Assembly: GCF_000067045.1 (NCBI RefSeq)
Contig: NC_010125.1
Coordinates: forward strand, 1,912,001-1,976,000
Reading direction: 5' to 3'
From: Gluconacetobacter diazotrophicus PA1 5
GTDB lineage: Bacteria > Pseudomonadota > Alphaproteobacteria > Acetobacterales > Acetobacteraceae
Length of the DNA stretch: 64,000 nucleotides
Part shown: one piece after another, positions 8,006-16,758 of the stretch
Layout: each line of letters opens with the position of its first letter
Numbering within the stretch: the stretch's first letter is position 1
Notes under the pieces: generated by a model
What the model was told of the DNA's origin: nothing
What the model saw: the letters and a program-made list of their open reading frames with translations, nothing else
Databases searched by the model: none
Translations under genes and position numbers: made by a program

Positions 8006-11000
8006 GGGCACCCGGGACGGAACACGCCGGCTGGGCCACCATCTGGGGGGCACCGGACGGATTCGACGCCTTTCTGGTGGCACGCCGGGCCCGCGAGCAT
8101 GACGGGCCCGTGCTGCATGTCGCACGGGACGATGCCGGCATGGCGCGGATCGGCGAATTGCTGTCCTTCGTCGCCCCCAATGCCGAAATCCTGCGTTTTC
8201 CGTCCTGGGACTGCCTGCCTTACGATCGCGTGTCGCCCAATCCGGCGATCGTCGCCGAACGCGTCGCCACCCTGACGCGGCTGCTGGAACCGGCGACGGC
8301 GCCGCGCATCGTGCTGACCACGGTCGGCGGCCTGGTCCAGCGCGTGGCGCCCCGCGCCGCCTTTCGCGGCCAGTCCCTGACCCTGGCCGCCGGCGACAGC
8401 CTGGACCAGGCCCTGCTGATCGACCTGCTGGTGGCCGCCGGCTACAACCGCACCGACACGGTGATGGAACCGGGGGAATTCGCCACCCGCGGCGGCATCT
8501 TCGATATCTTCCCCTCGGGCGAGGCCGAGCCGGTGCGGCTGGACCTGTTCGGGGACGAGGTCGAGAACATCCGCCGCTTCGACCCCGCCACCCAGCGCTC
8601 GTCGGACCGGCTGGACCGGTTCGTCATGCGTCCGGTGGCCGATTTCACCCTGGACCAGGCCAGCATCTCGCGCTTCCGGACCGGCTGGCGCGACCTGTTC
8701 GGGCCGGCGGCGGCCTCCGATCCGCTTTATGAACATGTGTCGGACGGGCGGCGCCATGCCGGGCTGGAACATTGGCTGCCGCTGTTCCACGAGCATCTGG
8801 AAACGCTGGTCGATTACCTGCCGGGCGTGTCGATCATCCTGGCCCATCAGGTCGAGGACGTCCTGGCCGCGCGGCTGGAGATGATCGCCGATCATTTCGA
8901 GGCCCGGCGCCAGCCGGTGCGCGAGGGCGAAGTCCCGTACCGCGCGCTGCCGCCCCACCTGATGTACCTGGACCGCAAGGGATGGGACGGAATCCTGTCC
9001 GGCCACCCGGTGATGCTGTTCAGCCCCTTCGCCCGTCCGGACAATGCCGGGGGCGTGGATGCCGGGGGGCGGCCGGGCATCCTGTTCGCCAGCGTCGCGG
9101 GGGGCGGGGCGCGTGAGAACGTGTTCGCGATGCTGGATACGCAGGTCCGGCAATGGGCCGAGACCGGGCGCCGCGCCTACGTGTCGGCCTGGACCCGGGG
9201 ATCGCGCGAGCGGATCGCGACATTGCTGCGCGAGCACGGCATGCGGGTCGAGACGTTCGATGGCTGGGCCCGCGCGCAGGATCTGCCGCCCGGCACCGTG
9301 GGCCTGCTGACGCTGGGCCTGGAACGTGGCTTCATCGCCGACAACCTGGCCTTCGTGTCCGAGCAGGACCTGCTGGGCGAGCGGATTTCCCGCCCGCCGC
9401 GCCGGCGCAAGAAGGCCGACCAGTTCATTGCCGAGGCGTCGGAAATCGCCGAGGGCGACCTGGTGGTCCATCAGGATTACGGCATCGGCCGCTATGACGG
9501 GCTGGAGACGATCGGCGTCGGCACCGCGCCGCATGACTGCCTGCGCCTGATCTATGACGGGAACGAGAAACTGTTCCTGCCGGTCGAAAATATCGAACTG
9601 CTCAGCCGCTTCGGGTCCGACCAGGCGGGGGTGGCGCTGGACAAGCTGGGCGGGGCCTCGTGGCAGAACCGCAAGGCCCGGATGAAGCAGCGCATCCGCG
9701 ACATGGCGGGCGAACTGATCCGCACCGCCGCCCTGCGCGCGTTGCGCGAGGCCCCCAGCATGACCCCGGCCGAGGGGATGTGGGACGAGTTCTGCGCGCG
9801 CTTCCCCTTCGTCGAGACCGAGGACCAGTCCCGCGCCATCGCCGACGTGCTGGAGGACATGGGGTCGGGCCGCCCGATGGACCGGCTGGTGTGCGGCGAT
9901 GTGGGCTTCGGCAAGACCGAGGTCGCGCTGCGCGCGGCCTTCGTCGCCGCCCTGTCCGGCGCCCAGGTGGCGGTGGTGGTGCCGACCACGCTGCTGGCGC
10001 GACAGCATTTCCGCACCTTCTCGGCCCGTTTCTCCGGCCTGCCGATCACGGTGGCGCAATTGTCGCGCATGGTCACGCCCAAGGAGGCGACCGCCGTGCG
10101 CAAGGGGCTGGCCGACGGCACGATCAACATCGTCATCGGCACCCACGCGCTGCTGGCCAAGGGCGTGCAGTTCGCCGACCTGGAACTGCTGATCATCGAC
10201 GAGGAGCAGCATTTCGGCGTCGCGCACAAGGAGAAGCTGAAGGCGCTGCGCGAGGACGTGCATGTGCTGACCCTGTCGGCCACCCCGCTGCCGCGTACTT
10301 TGCAACTGGCCCTGACCGGCGTGCGGGAGATGAGCCTGATTGCGACCCCGCCCACCGACCGGCTGGCGGTGCGGACCTTCATCATGCCGTTCGACAGCGT
10401 GGTGATCCGCGAGGCGATCCAGCGCGAGCGGTTTCGCGGCGGGCAGATCTTCTGCGTCGTGCCCCGGATCGAGGATCTGGACCGCATGGCCGCCCGCCTG
10501 CAGGACATCGTGCCCGACGCGCGCCTGGTCCAGGCACATGGCCGCCTGACCCCGACCGAGCTGGAACGGGTGATGACCGAATTCAGCGACGGCAAATACG
10601 ACATCCTGCTGTCCACCAACATCGTGGAAAGCGGGCTGGACATGCCGGCGGTGAACACGCTGATCATCCATCGCGCGGACATGTTCGGGCTGGGGCAGCT
10701 CTATCAGTTGCGCGGCCGCGTCGGGCGCGGCAAGCAGCGGGGCTATGCCTACCTGACCTGGCCGCAGACCCATGTCCTGTCGGCCGCCGCCGAAAAGCGG
10801 CTGGAGGTCATGCAGACCCTGGATACGCTGGGGGCGGGCTTTACCCTGGCGTCGCACGACCTGGACCTGCGCGGGGCGGGCAACCTGCTGGGCGACGAGC
10901 AATCGGGCCATATCCGCGAGGTCGGGATCGAGCTGTACCAGCAGATGCTGGAGGACGCGGTCGCGGAACTGCGGGTCGAAAAGGGCCGGCGCAAGGCGCA

Positions 11001-11472
11001 GGACCGCGACTGGACCCCGAACATCATCCTGGGCCTGCCGGTTCTGATCCCCGAAACCTACGTGCCCGACCTGCCGGTCCGGCTGGGCCTGTACCGGCGC
11101 ATCGCCGGGCTGGCCAATGACGCCGAAATCGAGGCGATGGAGGCGGAACTGGTCGACCGGTTCGGGACGATGCCGGACGAGGTGCGCAACCTGCTGGACG
11201 TCGTCGCGATCAAGCGCCTGTGCCGCGAGGCCGGGGTCGAGCGGCTGGAGGCCGGGCCGAAGGGCATGGTGATCCAGTTCCGCGGTAACAGTTTCGCCAA
11301 CCCGGGTGGATTGGTGACCTGGATCGCGGCACATAAGGAAGGCAATGTCCGCCTGCGCCCGGACCACAAGCTGGCCCTGGTGCGGGAGATGACGAACGCG
11401 CAGCGCATTCGCCTGGCCAAGGACACGGTCCAGACGCTGGGCCGCCTCGCGGGTCAGGAGAAGGCGGCCTGA
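8002..11472 (+). CDS. mfd: transcription-repair coupling factor
   Basis: Removes RNA polymerase stalled at DNA lesions and recruits UvrA. The 1156-residue length is typical. The N-terminal UvrB-like domains are followed by the CarD-like polymerase-interaction domain (around residues 480-560, with GDLVVHQDYGIGRYDGLE). The RecG-like translocase follows, with Walker A GDVGFGKT near 632-639, a DEEQHFGV box near 733, SATPLPRT, and QLRGRVGRG. The C-terminal TRCF domain closes the protein. The ATG overlaps the sdhE stop. A very long antisense open frame covers the gene, but it is a by-product of GC-rich codon usage. Confidence 0.97.
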   Translation: MRAPGTEHAGWATIWGAPDGFDAFLVARRAREHDGPVLHVARDDAGMARIGELLSFVAPNAEILRFPSWDCLPYDRVSPNPAIVAERVATLTRLLEPATAPRIVLTTVGGLVQRVAPRAAFRGQSLTLAAGDSLDQALLIDLLVAAGYNRTDTVMEPGEFATRGGIFDIFPSGEAEPVRLDLFGDEVENIRRFDPATQRSSDRLDRFVMRPVADFTLDQASISRFRTGWRDLFGPAAASDPLYEHVSDGRRHAGLEHWLPLFHEHLETLVDYLPGVSIILAHQVEDVLAARLEMIADHFEARRQPVREGEVPYRALPPHLMYLDRKGWDGILSGHPVMLFSPFARPDNAGGVDAGGRPGILFASVAGGGARENVFAMLDTQVRQWAETGRRAYVSAWTRGSRERIATLLREHGMRVETFDGWARAQDLPPGTVGLLTLGLERGFIADNLAFVSEQDLLGERISRPPRRRKKADQFIAEASEIAEGDLVVHQDYGIGRYDGLETIGVGTAPHDCLRLIYDGNEKLFLPVENIELLSRFGSDQAGVALDKLGGASWQNRKARMKQRIRDMAGELIRTAALRALREAPSMTPAEGMWDEFCARFPFVETEDQSRAIADVLEDMGSGRPMDRLVCGDVGFGKTEVALRAAFVAALSGAQVAVVVPTTLLARQHFRTFSARFSGLPITVAQLSRMVTPKEATAVRKGLADGTINIVIGTHALLAKGVQFADLELLIIDEEQHFGVAHKEKLKALREDVHVLTLSATPLPRTLQLALTGVREMSLIATPPTDRLAVRTFIMPFDSVVIREAIQRERFRGGQIFCVVPRIEDLDRMAARLQDIVPDARLVQAHGRLTPTELERVMTEFSDGKYDILLSTNIVESGLDMPAVNTLIIHRADMFGLGQLYQLRGRVGRGKQRGYAYLTWPQTHVLSAAAEKRLEVMQTLDTLGAGFTLASHDLDLRGAGNLLGDEQSGHIREVGIELYQQMLEDAVAELRVEKGRRKAQDRDWTPNIILGLPVLIPETYVPDLPVRLGLYRRIAGLANDAEIEAMEAELVDRFGTMPDEVRNLLDVVAIKRLCREAGVERLEAGPKGMVIQFRGNSFANPGGLVTWIAAHKEGNVRLRPDHKLALVREMTNAQRIRLAKDTVQTLGRLAGQEKAA

Positions 11473-11530
11473 CCCCCTGGCCCCTGATCACGACATACCA
11501 TCGCGACGACAACACTGAAGGACAGGCAAG

Positions 11531-12325
11531 ATGAAGATTGATCTGGCGGGCAAGAGCGCGATCGTCACCGGCTCGACGGCCGGTATCGGGCTGGCCATTG
11601 CCGTGGCCCTGGCCGAAACCGGGGCCGAAGTCATCGTCAACGGCCGCAGCCAGGCCCGGGTGGACGAGGCCATGGCCCATATCCGCGTCCGCATGCCCAC
11701 CGCCCGGCTGCGCGGGGTTCCCGGCGACCTGGGAACCGGCGAGGGGATCGACAGCTTCATCCGCACCATCCCCCAGGCCGACATCCTGGTGAACAATCTG
11801 GGCATCTTCGAGCAGGAAGACTTCCTGAAGACGTCCGACGCCGACTGGCAGCGCTTCTTCGACGTCAACGTCATGAGCGGCGTGCGCCTGACCCGGCATT
11901 ACCTGCCCGGCATGGTCGAGCGGAAATGGGGCCGGGTGGTGTTCATTTCCAGCGAATCGGCGCTGAACATCCCGGCCGACATGATCGCCTACGGCTTTAC
12001 CAAGGCCGCGCAGGTCGCGATCGCCCGGGGCATCGCCGAGAGCGTCCCGGGAACCGGCGTCACCGTCAATTCGGTGCTGCCCGGCCCGACGCGCACCGAA
12101 GGCGTGATGGAGATGTTCGAGAAGGCGGCCCGCGAAAGCGGGCGCACGGTGCAGGATGTCGTGGACGAATTCATTCCCGCGCACCGTCCCACCTCGCTGA
12201 TCCGCCGCCTGGCGGAGCCCGAGGAGATCGCCAGCATGGTCGCCTATGTCTGCTCGCCGCAGGCCTCGGCCACCACCGGCGCCACCCTGCGCGTCGAAGG
12301 CGGCCTGCTCCGTCATCCGGGTTAG
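11531..12325 (+). CDS. short-chain dehydrogenase/reductase family oxidoreductase
   Basis: A classical SDR of 264 residues. The cofactor motif TGSTAGIG (13-20) and the structural NNLG (88-91) are present, as are the catalytic Tyr154 and Lys158 of YGFTK, with Ser140/141 in position for the triad. The residue after the second beta strand is Arg (NGRS), which favours NADP(H). Substrate is unknown: fatty acyl, sugar or polyol substrates are all possible, and acetic acid bacteria carry many such paralogues. It begins about 60 bp after mfd and is convergent with the next gene, with only 14 bp between stops. Confidence 0.88.
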   Translation: MKIDLAGKSAIVTGSTAGIGLAIAVALAETGAEVIVNGRSQARVDEAMAHIRVRMPTARLRGVPGDLGTGEGIDSFIRTIPQADILVNNLGIFEQEDFLKTSDADWQRFFDVNVMSGVRLTRHYLPGMVERKWGRVVFISSESALNIPADMIAYGFTKAAQVAIARGIAESVPGTGVTVNSVLPGPTRTEGVMEMFEKAARESGRTVQDVVDEFIPAHRPTSLIRRLAEPEEIASMVAYVCSPQASATTGATLRVEGGLLRHPG

Positions 12326-12339
12326 TTCCGGCCAGCCCC

Positions 12340-13269
12340 TTAGCGGAGTGGTAAAGGGATCTGATTGATGGTCAGGACCCCGCCCTGCCACTCGACATCC
12401 CAGGACGTGTCCGCGTCCGCGTGGCGGCCGACCAGGTTGGCCAGGATCAGCGCGGTCGTAGCACGGGCCTGACCGGCCGCGCGCAGGGTGGCGATCAGTT
12501 CGGGCAGGTTGCTCAGGCTGAGATGCCCGGCGGCGGAATTCGCGTCCGCGTTGCCGGTCAGCATGGCGGTGCCGCGACCGTTCAGCCGCAGGTCGCCATG
12601 CTGGGCCATCAGGGTGGTGATGGTGACGGGCACCAGCACGCTGCGCGCGGGATGGCCGGCGGTTGCCGCCAGCAGCGGGCCCAGCGACTGCGCCGGAATC
12701 GAGAAGTTCGACCGTGCCTGCTGCGGCAGGAGCGAGGCCAGCACGGTGTTGCCGCTCGCCTGCGCGTCCCTGACATCCAGCGCGACGACGACCGGCCCGC
12801 CCAGTTCGGCGCCCCCCAGATGCAGGTGCAGGGCGGCGAAGGACAGGCGGGCGCCGCCATTGTTCACGACCGGCGCCGTCCACGCCACGTCATAGCCCTG
12901 TCCGGCCTTCAGCCCGTTGAGGAGCGGGCCCACGCTGGAGGCGAAATATTCGGACGGGCATCCGGCGCCATGATGGTTCGTCAGCGCCCCCAGCAGCACC
13001 AGCGACGCCGCGTTCAGGATATCGCGCGCGTCGGTCCCCGCAGCGTCCCCGCCCTTGACAGTCACCATGCGGGCATGAAGAGAGGGAGCCTCGCCCCCCG
13101 GGGAAAAGCGCAGGACATAATCGCGGGCCGCGGCAACGTTCCCCGAGACCGACAGGCCGCCCGTCCGGGCCTGCGCGCAGGTCTCGGGCAGGGGGGTCGC
13201 GCCGGCCGGACCGGCTGCCGCCAGCAGGCCGGCCAGGACCGCCGAGAGGGAAAGAATTCGCATGGTCAT
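12340..13269 (-). CDS. exported protein of unknown function
   Basis: I do not recognise this 309-residue protein firmly. It has a clear Sec signal peptide (MTMRILSLSAVLAGLLAAAG, cleavage near AGA), so it should be periplasmic. Only two cysteines lie in the mature part (LPETCAQ and GAGCPSE) and could form a disulfide. The sequence is a repetitive run of short beta-like segments and ends with a GHLSLSNLPELIATLRAAG region, somewhat like the DUF2125 or DUF945 type of proteobacterial periplasmic protein. That resemblance is weak. Two adjacent ATGs (13269, 13263) are equally plausible. It is convergent with the SDR gene and divergent from the transporter gene. Confidence 0.7.
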   Translation of the reverse strand: MTMRILSLSAVLAGLLAAAGPAGATPLPETCAQARTGGLSVSGNVAAARDYVLRFSPGGEAPSLHARMVTVKGGDAAGTDARDILNAASLVLLGALTNHHGAGCPSEYFASSVGPLLNGLKAGQGYDVAWTAPVVNNGGARLSFAALHLHLGGAELGGPVVVALDVRDAQASGNTVLASLLPQQARSNFSIPAQSLGPLLAATAGHPARSVLVPVTITTLMAQHGDLRLNGRGTAMLTGNADANSAAGHLSLSNLPELIATLRAAGQARATTALILANLVGRHADADTSWDVEWQGGVLTINQIPLPLR

Positions 13270-13380
13270 CGCCTCAGCCCGCACATTACGCTTTTATTCC
13301 CTCCTTCTTTGGCACGGGACTGTGGCTTAGGCGAGGCCGCGTGCCGCCTGCGTTTCTTCCGCTTTACCGGGACCCTTTCG

Positions 13381-14367
13381 ATGTTCAAGCCTGACCCGTT
13401 CCTGCTCAGCCTGATCTGCACCGTGCTGCTGGCCACGATCGTACCGTGCCACGGCGCCGCCGTCCCGATGTTCCAGGACCTGGCGATCGCGGTCATCGCC
13501 GTGATGTTCTTCCTGCAGGGCGCGCGCCTGTCGCGGCAGGCCGTGCTGGGCGGCATCGTGAACTGGCGCCTGCACCTGGCAATCCTGCTGTGCACGTTCG
13601 CCCTGTTTCCCCTGCTGGGGATGGGCCTGCACGCGCTGTTTCCGCATCTGCTGCATCAATCGGTCTGGCTGGGCATCCTGTTCCTGTGCTGCCTGCCTTC
13701 CACGGTGCAGTCCTCGATCGCCTTTACCTCGATCGCGCGGGGCAATGTTCCGGCCGCCGTGTGCGCCGCCACCACGTCGAACATCGCGGGTATCTTCATC
13801 ACCCCGGTCCTGACCGGGCTGGTGCTGGAACGCCAGGGCGCGGCATCGGGCCATGGCGGGGTGCTGGCGATCATGATGCAGTTGCTGCTGCCCTTCGTGC
13901 TGGGGCAGGTGCTGCAGCCCTGGCTGGGGGCGTGGGCCCACCGCAACAAGCGGCTGCTGTCCATGACCGACCGGGGATCGATCCTGATCGTCGTCTACAC
14001 GGCGTTCAGCGAGGCCGTGGTCCAGGGATTGTGGCACAAGCTGCCGCTGTCCCAGATCGGCCTGGTCATGGTGGTGGATGGCGTGCTGCTGGCCGCCGTC
14101 CTGCTGGCCACCACGATGGGCAGCCGGGTCCTGGGCTTCCCCCGCGAGGACGAAATCGCGATCGTCTTCTGCGGGTCGAAGAAGACCCTGGCCTCCGGCG
14201 TGCCGATGGCCAACGTGCTGTTCGCACCGGCCACCGTCGGCCTCGTGGTCCTGCCGCTGATGATCTATCACCAGATCCAGCTTTTCGTCTGCGCCGTCCT
14301 GGCCCGCCGCTACGCCGCGGCCCATGACCGGCTTGCCGAAGCCGAAGCGGTGGTGGAGCGCGCCTAG
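13381..14367 (+). CDS. bile acid:sodium symporter family membrane protein
   Basis: A polytopic inner-membrane protein of 328 residues with about nine to ten hydrophobic segments, from FLLSLICTVLLATIV near the start to the LVVLPLMIYHQIQLF segment near the end. The pattern and motifs such as LPSTVQSSIAFTSIARGN and FCGSKKTLASGVPMA match the YfeH-like branch of the bile acid:sodium symporter superfamily. Substrates of bacterial members are organic anions or sometimes unknown; none can be deduced here. The start ATG 13381 directly precedes the first membrane segment. It overlaps the end of the convergent hydrolase-like gene by four bases. Confidence 0.85.
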   Translation: MFKPDPFLLSLICTVLLATIVPCHGAAVPMFQDLAIAVIAVMFFLQGARLSRQAVLGGIVNWRLHLAILLCTFALFPLLGMGLHALFPHLLHQSVWLGILFLCCLPSTVQSSIAFTSIARGNVPAAVCAATTSNIAGIFITPVLTGLVLERQGAASGHGGVLAIMMQLLLPFVLGQVLQPWLGAWAHRNKRLLSMTDRGSILIVVYTAFSEAVVQGLWHKLPLSQIGLVMVVDGVLLAAVLLATTMGSRVLGFPREDEIAIVFCGSKKTLASGVPMANVLFAPATVGLVVLPLMIYHQIQLFVCAVLARRYAAAHDRLAEAEAVVERA

Positions 14368-15179
14368 GCCTTCGGGGCCAGGAACGATGTCAGCGTATCC
14401 GCCAGCGCCTGCGGGGCCTCTTCCGGGATATAATATCCGCAGGCGAGTTCCACGCCCGTGACCGGTCCGGTCGCGTATGGGCGCCACAGGTCGGTGGGAT
14501 CGTACCAGCCGCCCAGCCGCCCGTCGCGCGACCATGCCACCAGCACGGGACAGCCGATCCGCAGGTCCGCCGGGTAGGGCGGGATGCGGAAATGGCCGGT
14601 GGCCCCCGGCGACTGGCCCGGCGGCACCTTGTCCAGGTAATCGGCCACGGCGGACCGGTTGAACGGTCCGGCCGAATCCGGTTCGGGCCGCGTCCAGGCC
14701 TCGGGGATCGTCACCGTGGCCGATTCGGGCTTGGGGTGAAGCTGCGCGAACCAGCAGGCCTGGTACTGCGACAGTTCGAAGGCCAGGTCGGTGCGCCCGT
14801 GGTGGCTGGGGGAGGGGATGCATTCGATTTCCGCCACATGCGTGACCCGATGCGGCGCCTGGGCGGCGGCATGGGCGGCGACATGCCCCCCCGTTCCGTG
14901 CCCGACGATGGCCAGCCGGTCATGCCCCAGCGCGTGGGCTGCCCGCAGCAGGTCGCGCGCCTGCTGCGAAAAATCGAAATGATGCGGCAGGTCGGGACAC
15001 AGCACCGTGTGCGTGCGGCTGAAGGCCGGGGCAACGGCATGCCACGCCACGTGGCTTTGCACCTGGCCGTGAAGGAAGACCAGCAACGGGCCCTTGCCGC
15101 CCAGGCGCGCGCGGCACTGTCCCGCCCCCCACGCCAGTTCCATCAGTTCGAGTTGCCCGAAAAACATGCAGGGATCCAT
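14364..15179 (-). CDS. haloacetate dehalogenase-like alpha/beta hydrolase lacking catalytic residues
   Basis: The 271-residue protein follows the fluoroacetate/haloacetate dehalogenase branch of the alpha/beta hydrolase fold: FLHGQVQSHVAWHAVAP (35-51), the elbow IVGHGTGGHVA (91-101), SQYQACWFAQL, and the terminal CGYYIPEEAP. Active members have Asp after GH in the elbow, followed by Arg, and a catalytic His in CGHxxPEEAP. Here these are Gly95, Thr96 and Tyr249, so nucleophile and histidine are both gone. The frame is otherwise intact. It may be a non-catalytic binding protein or a gene in early decay. The start could be ATG 15179 or 15167. It is divergent from the PLP decarboxylase, sharing a 115-bp promoter region. 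Confidence 0.8.
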   Translation of the reverse strand: MDPCMFFGQLELMELAWGAGQCRARLGGKGPLLVFLHGQVQSHVAWHAVAPAFSRTHTVLCPDLPHHFDFSQQARDLLRAAHALGHDRLAIVGHGTGGHVAAHAAAQAPHRVTHVAEIECIPSPSHHGRTDLAFELSQYQACWFAQLHPKPESATVTIPEAWTRPEPDSAGPFNRSAVADYLDKVPPGQSPGATGHFRIPPYPADLRIGCPVLVAWSRDGRLGGWYDPTDLWRPYATGPVTGVELACGYYIPEEAPQALADTLTSFLAPKA

Positions 15180-15294
15180 TGCAGACACGATGCGCCGATA
15201 GGGGCACATATAGGGATATCGTCGATTATTGGACAGAGCCGGCCCGACAATGCCAGTCGGGGCCGCTAGGATGTAACAGGAAACGAAGCCGCTT

Positions 15295-16737
15295 ATGACC
15301 GGACTGGACCCCGACAACTGGGACGACCTGCGGAGCCTGGGGCACCGCATGGTGGATGACATGATCGACCGGCTGGCGACCCTGCGTGACGGGCCGGTCT
15401 GGCGCCCGATGCCGCCGGAAATCCGTACCGCCCTGCATACCGACCTGCCGGCCGCCCCGACGCCGCCCGAAGCGCTGTACGACCGGTTTCGCGACCAGAT
15501 CGCCCCCTATGCCACCGGCAACACCCATCCGGGCTTCATGGGCTGGGTCCATGGCGGCGGGACGGGGGTGGGGATGCTGGCCGAACTGCTGGCCGGCGGG
15601 CTGAACGCCAATTGCGGCGGCCGCGACCACGCGCCGGTCGAAATCGAGCGTACGGTCATCGGCTGGGCCGCCGAGATCATGGGCTTTCCCGCCGATGCGA
15701 CGGGCGTGCTGGTCACCGGGTCCTCGATGGCCAACATGATCGCCGTCATCACCGCCAGCCGCGCGGTCGCGGACGGCATCACCCTGCGGCAGCGCGGCGT
15801 CGGCGGCCGGCAACTGGTCGGCTATGCCGCCGCCACCGCCCATGGCTGCATCGCCCGCGCCTTCGACCTGGCGGGACTGGGGACCGACGCGCTGCGCATC
15901 ATCCCCGTGGATTCGACCCATCGCATGGATATCCAGGCCCTGCGCGCCGCCGTGGAATCCGACCGGCAGCAGGGTTTCGAGCCGTTCATCGTCATCGGCA
16001 CCGCCGGGACGGTCGATACCGGTTCGATCGACGACCTGGGCGCCATCGCCGACATCGCGGCGCAAGAGGACATCTGGTTCCACGTCGACGGCGCCTTCGG
16101 CGCGCTGGCCATGCTGTCCCGCACGCTGCGCCCGCATCTGCGCGGCCTGGATCGCGCGGACAGCCTGGCATTCGATTTTCACAAATGGGCCCAGGTGCCG
16201 TACGATGCCGGTTGCATCCTGGTGCGCGAACCCGGGCGCCAGGCGGCGGCCTTCGCGCAATCGCTGGCCTATCTGTCGCGCGAGGACCGGGGCCTGGCGG
16301 GCAACGCGCCCTGGTTCTGCGACCTGGGGCCGGACCTGTCGCGCGGCTTTCGTGCCCTGAAGGTCTGGATGACGCTGGGCACCTACGGCACCGTCCGCCT
16401 GGGGCAGATGGTCGACGAATGCTGCGCCGTCGCGGCCCATCTGGCCCGGCGCGTGGATCGCGAGCCGCTGCTGGAACGCCTGGCACCGGTCGGGCTGAAC
16501 ATCGTCTGCTTTCGCGTGCGCGTTCCGGACGTGGAGTTGGACTGGCTGAACGGCGAACTGGTCAAGGACCTGCACGAATCCGGCATCGCCGCGCCCTCCA
16601 CGACGATGGTGGGTGGGGTGAAGGCCATTCGCGCCGCGATCGTCAATCACCGCACCGTGGCGGCGGATGTCGACCTTATGGTCGATGCGGTGCTGCGGCT
16701 GGCCCAGGAAAGGCAAGGGCTCGGCCAAAGGGCCTAG
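15295..16737 (+). CDS. group II pyridoxal-phosphate-dependent amino acid decarboxylase
   Basis: A 480-residue member of the aromatic-L-amino-acid/glutamate decarboxylase family. The PLP lysine is K297 in DFHKWAQVPYDAG, and the ring-nitrogen Asp is D265 in HVDGAFG. NTHPGFMGWVHGGGTG near residues 80-95 and LVTGSSMANMIA (about 139-150) are the other family signatures. The substrate cannot be read from the sequence: tryptophan, phenylalanine, tyrosine, DOPA or aspartate are possible. The product would be an amine and CO2, which could serve acid tolerance, but that is inference. A stretch of CCCTTTGG near the stop may end transcription. Confidence 0.88.
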   Translation: MTGLDPDNWDDLRSLGHRMVDDMIDRLATLRDGPVWRPMPPEIRTALHTDLPAAPTPPEALYDRFRDQIAPYATGNTHPGFMGWVHGGGTGVGMLAELLAGGLNANCGGRDHAPVEIERTVIGWAAEIMGFPADATGVLVTGSSMANMIAVITASRAVADGITLRQRGVGGRQLVGYAAATAHGCIARAFDLAGLGTDALRIIPVDSTHRMDIQALRAAVESDRQQGFEPFIVIGTAGTVDTGSIDDLGAIADIAAQEDIWFHVDGAFGALAMLSRTLRPHLRGLDRADSLAFDFHKWAQVPYDAGCILVREPGRQAAAFAQSLAYLSREDRGLAGNAPWFCDLGPDLSRGFRALKVWMTLGTYGTVRLGQMVDECCAVAAHLARRVDREPLLERLAPVGLNIVCFRVRVPDVELDWLNGELVKDLHESGIAAPSTTMVGGVKAIRAAIVNHRTVAADVDLMVDAVLRLAQERQGLGQRA

Positions 16738-16758
16738 CCCTTTGGAAACCCTATTGTT

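Noticed and set aside
7747-11367. A 1206-codon open frame on the minus strand across mfd
   Set aside because: The plus strand encodes a full, motif-complete Mfd. The antisense frame has no recognisable domain and arises from the strong third-position GC bias.
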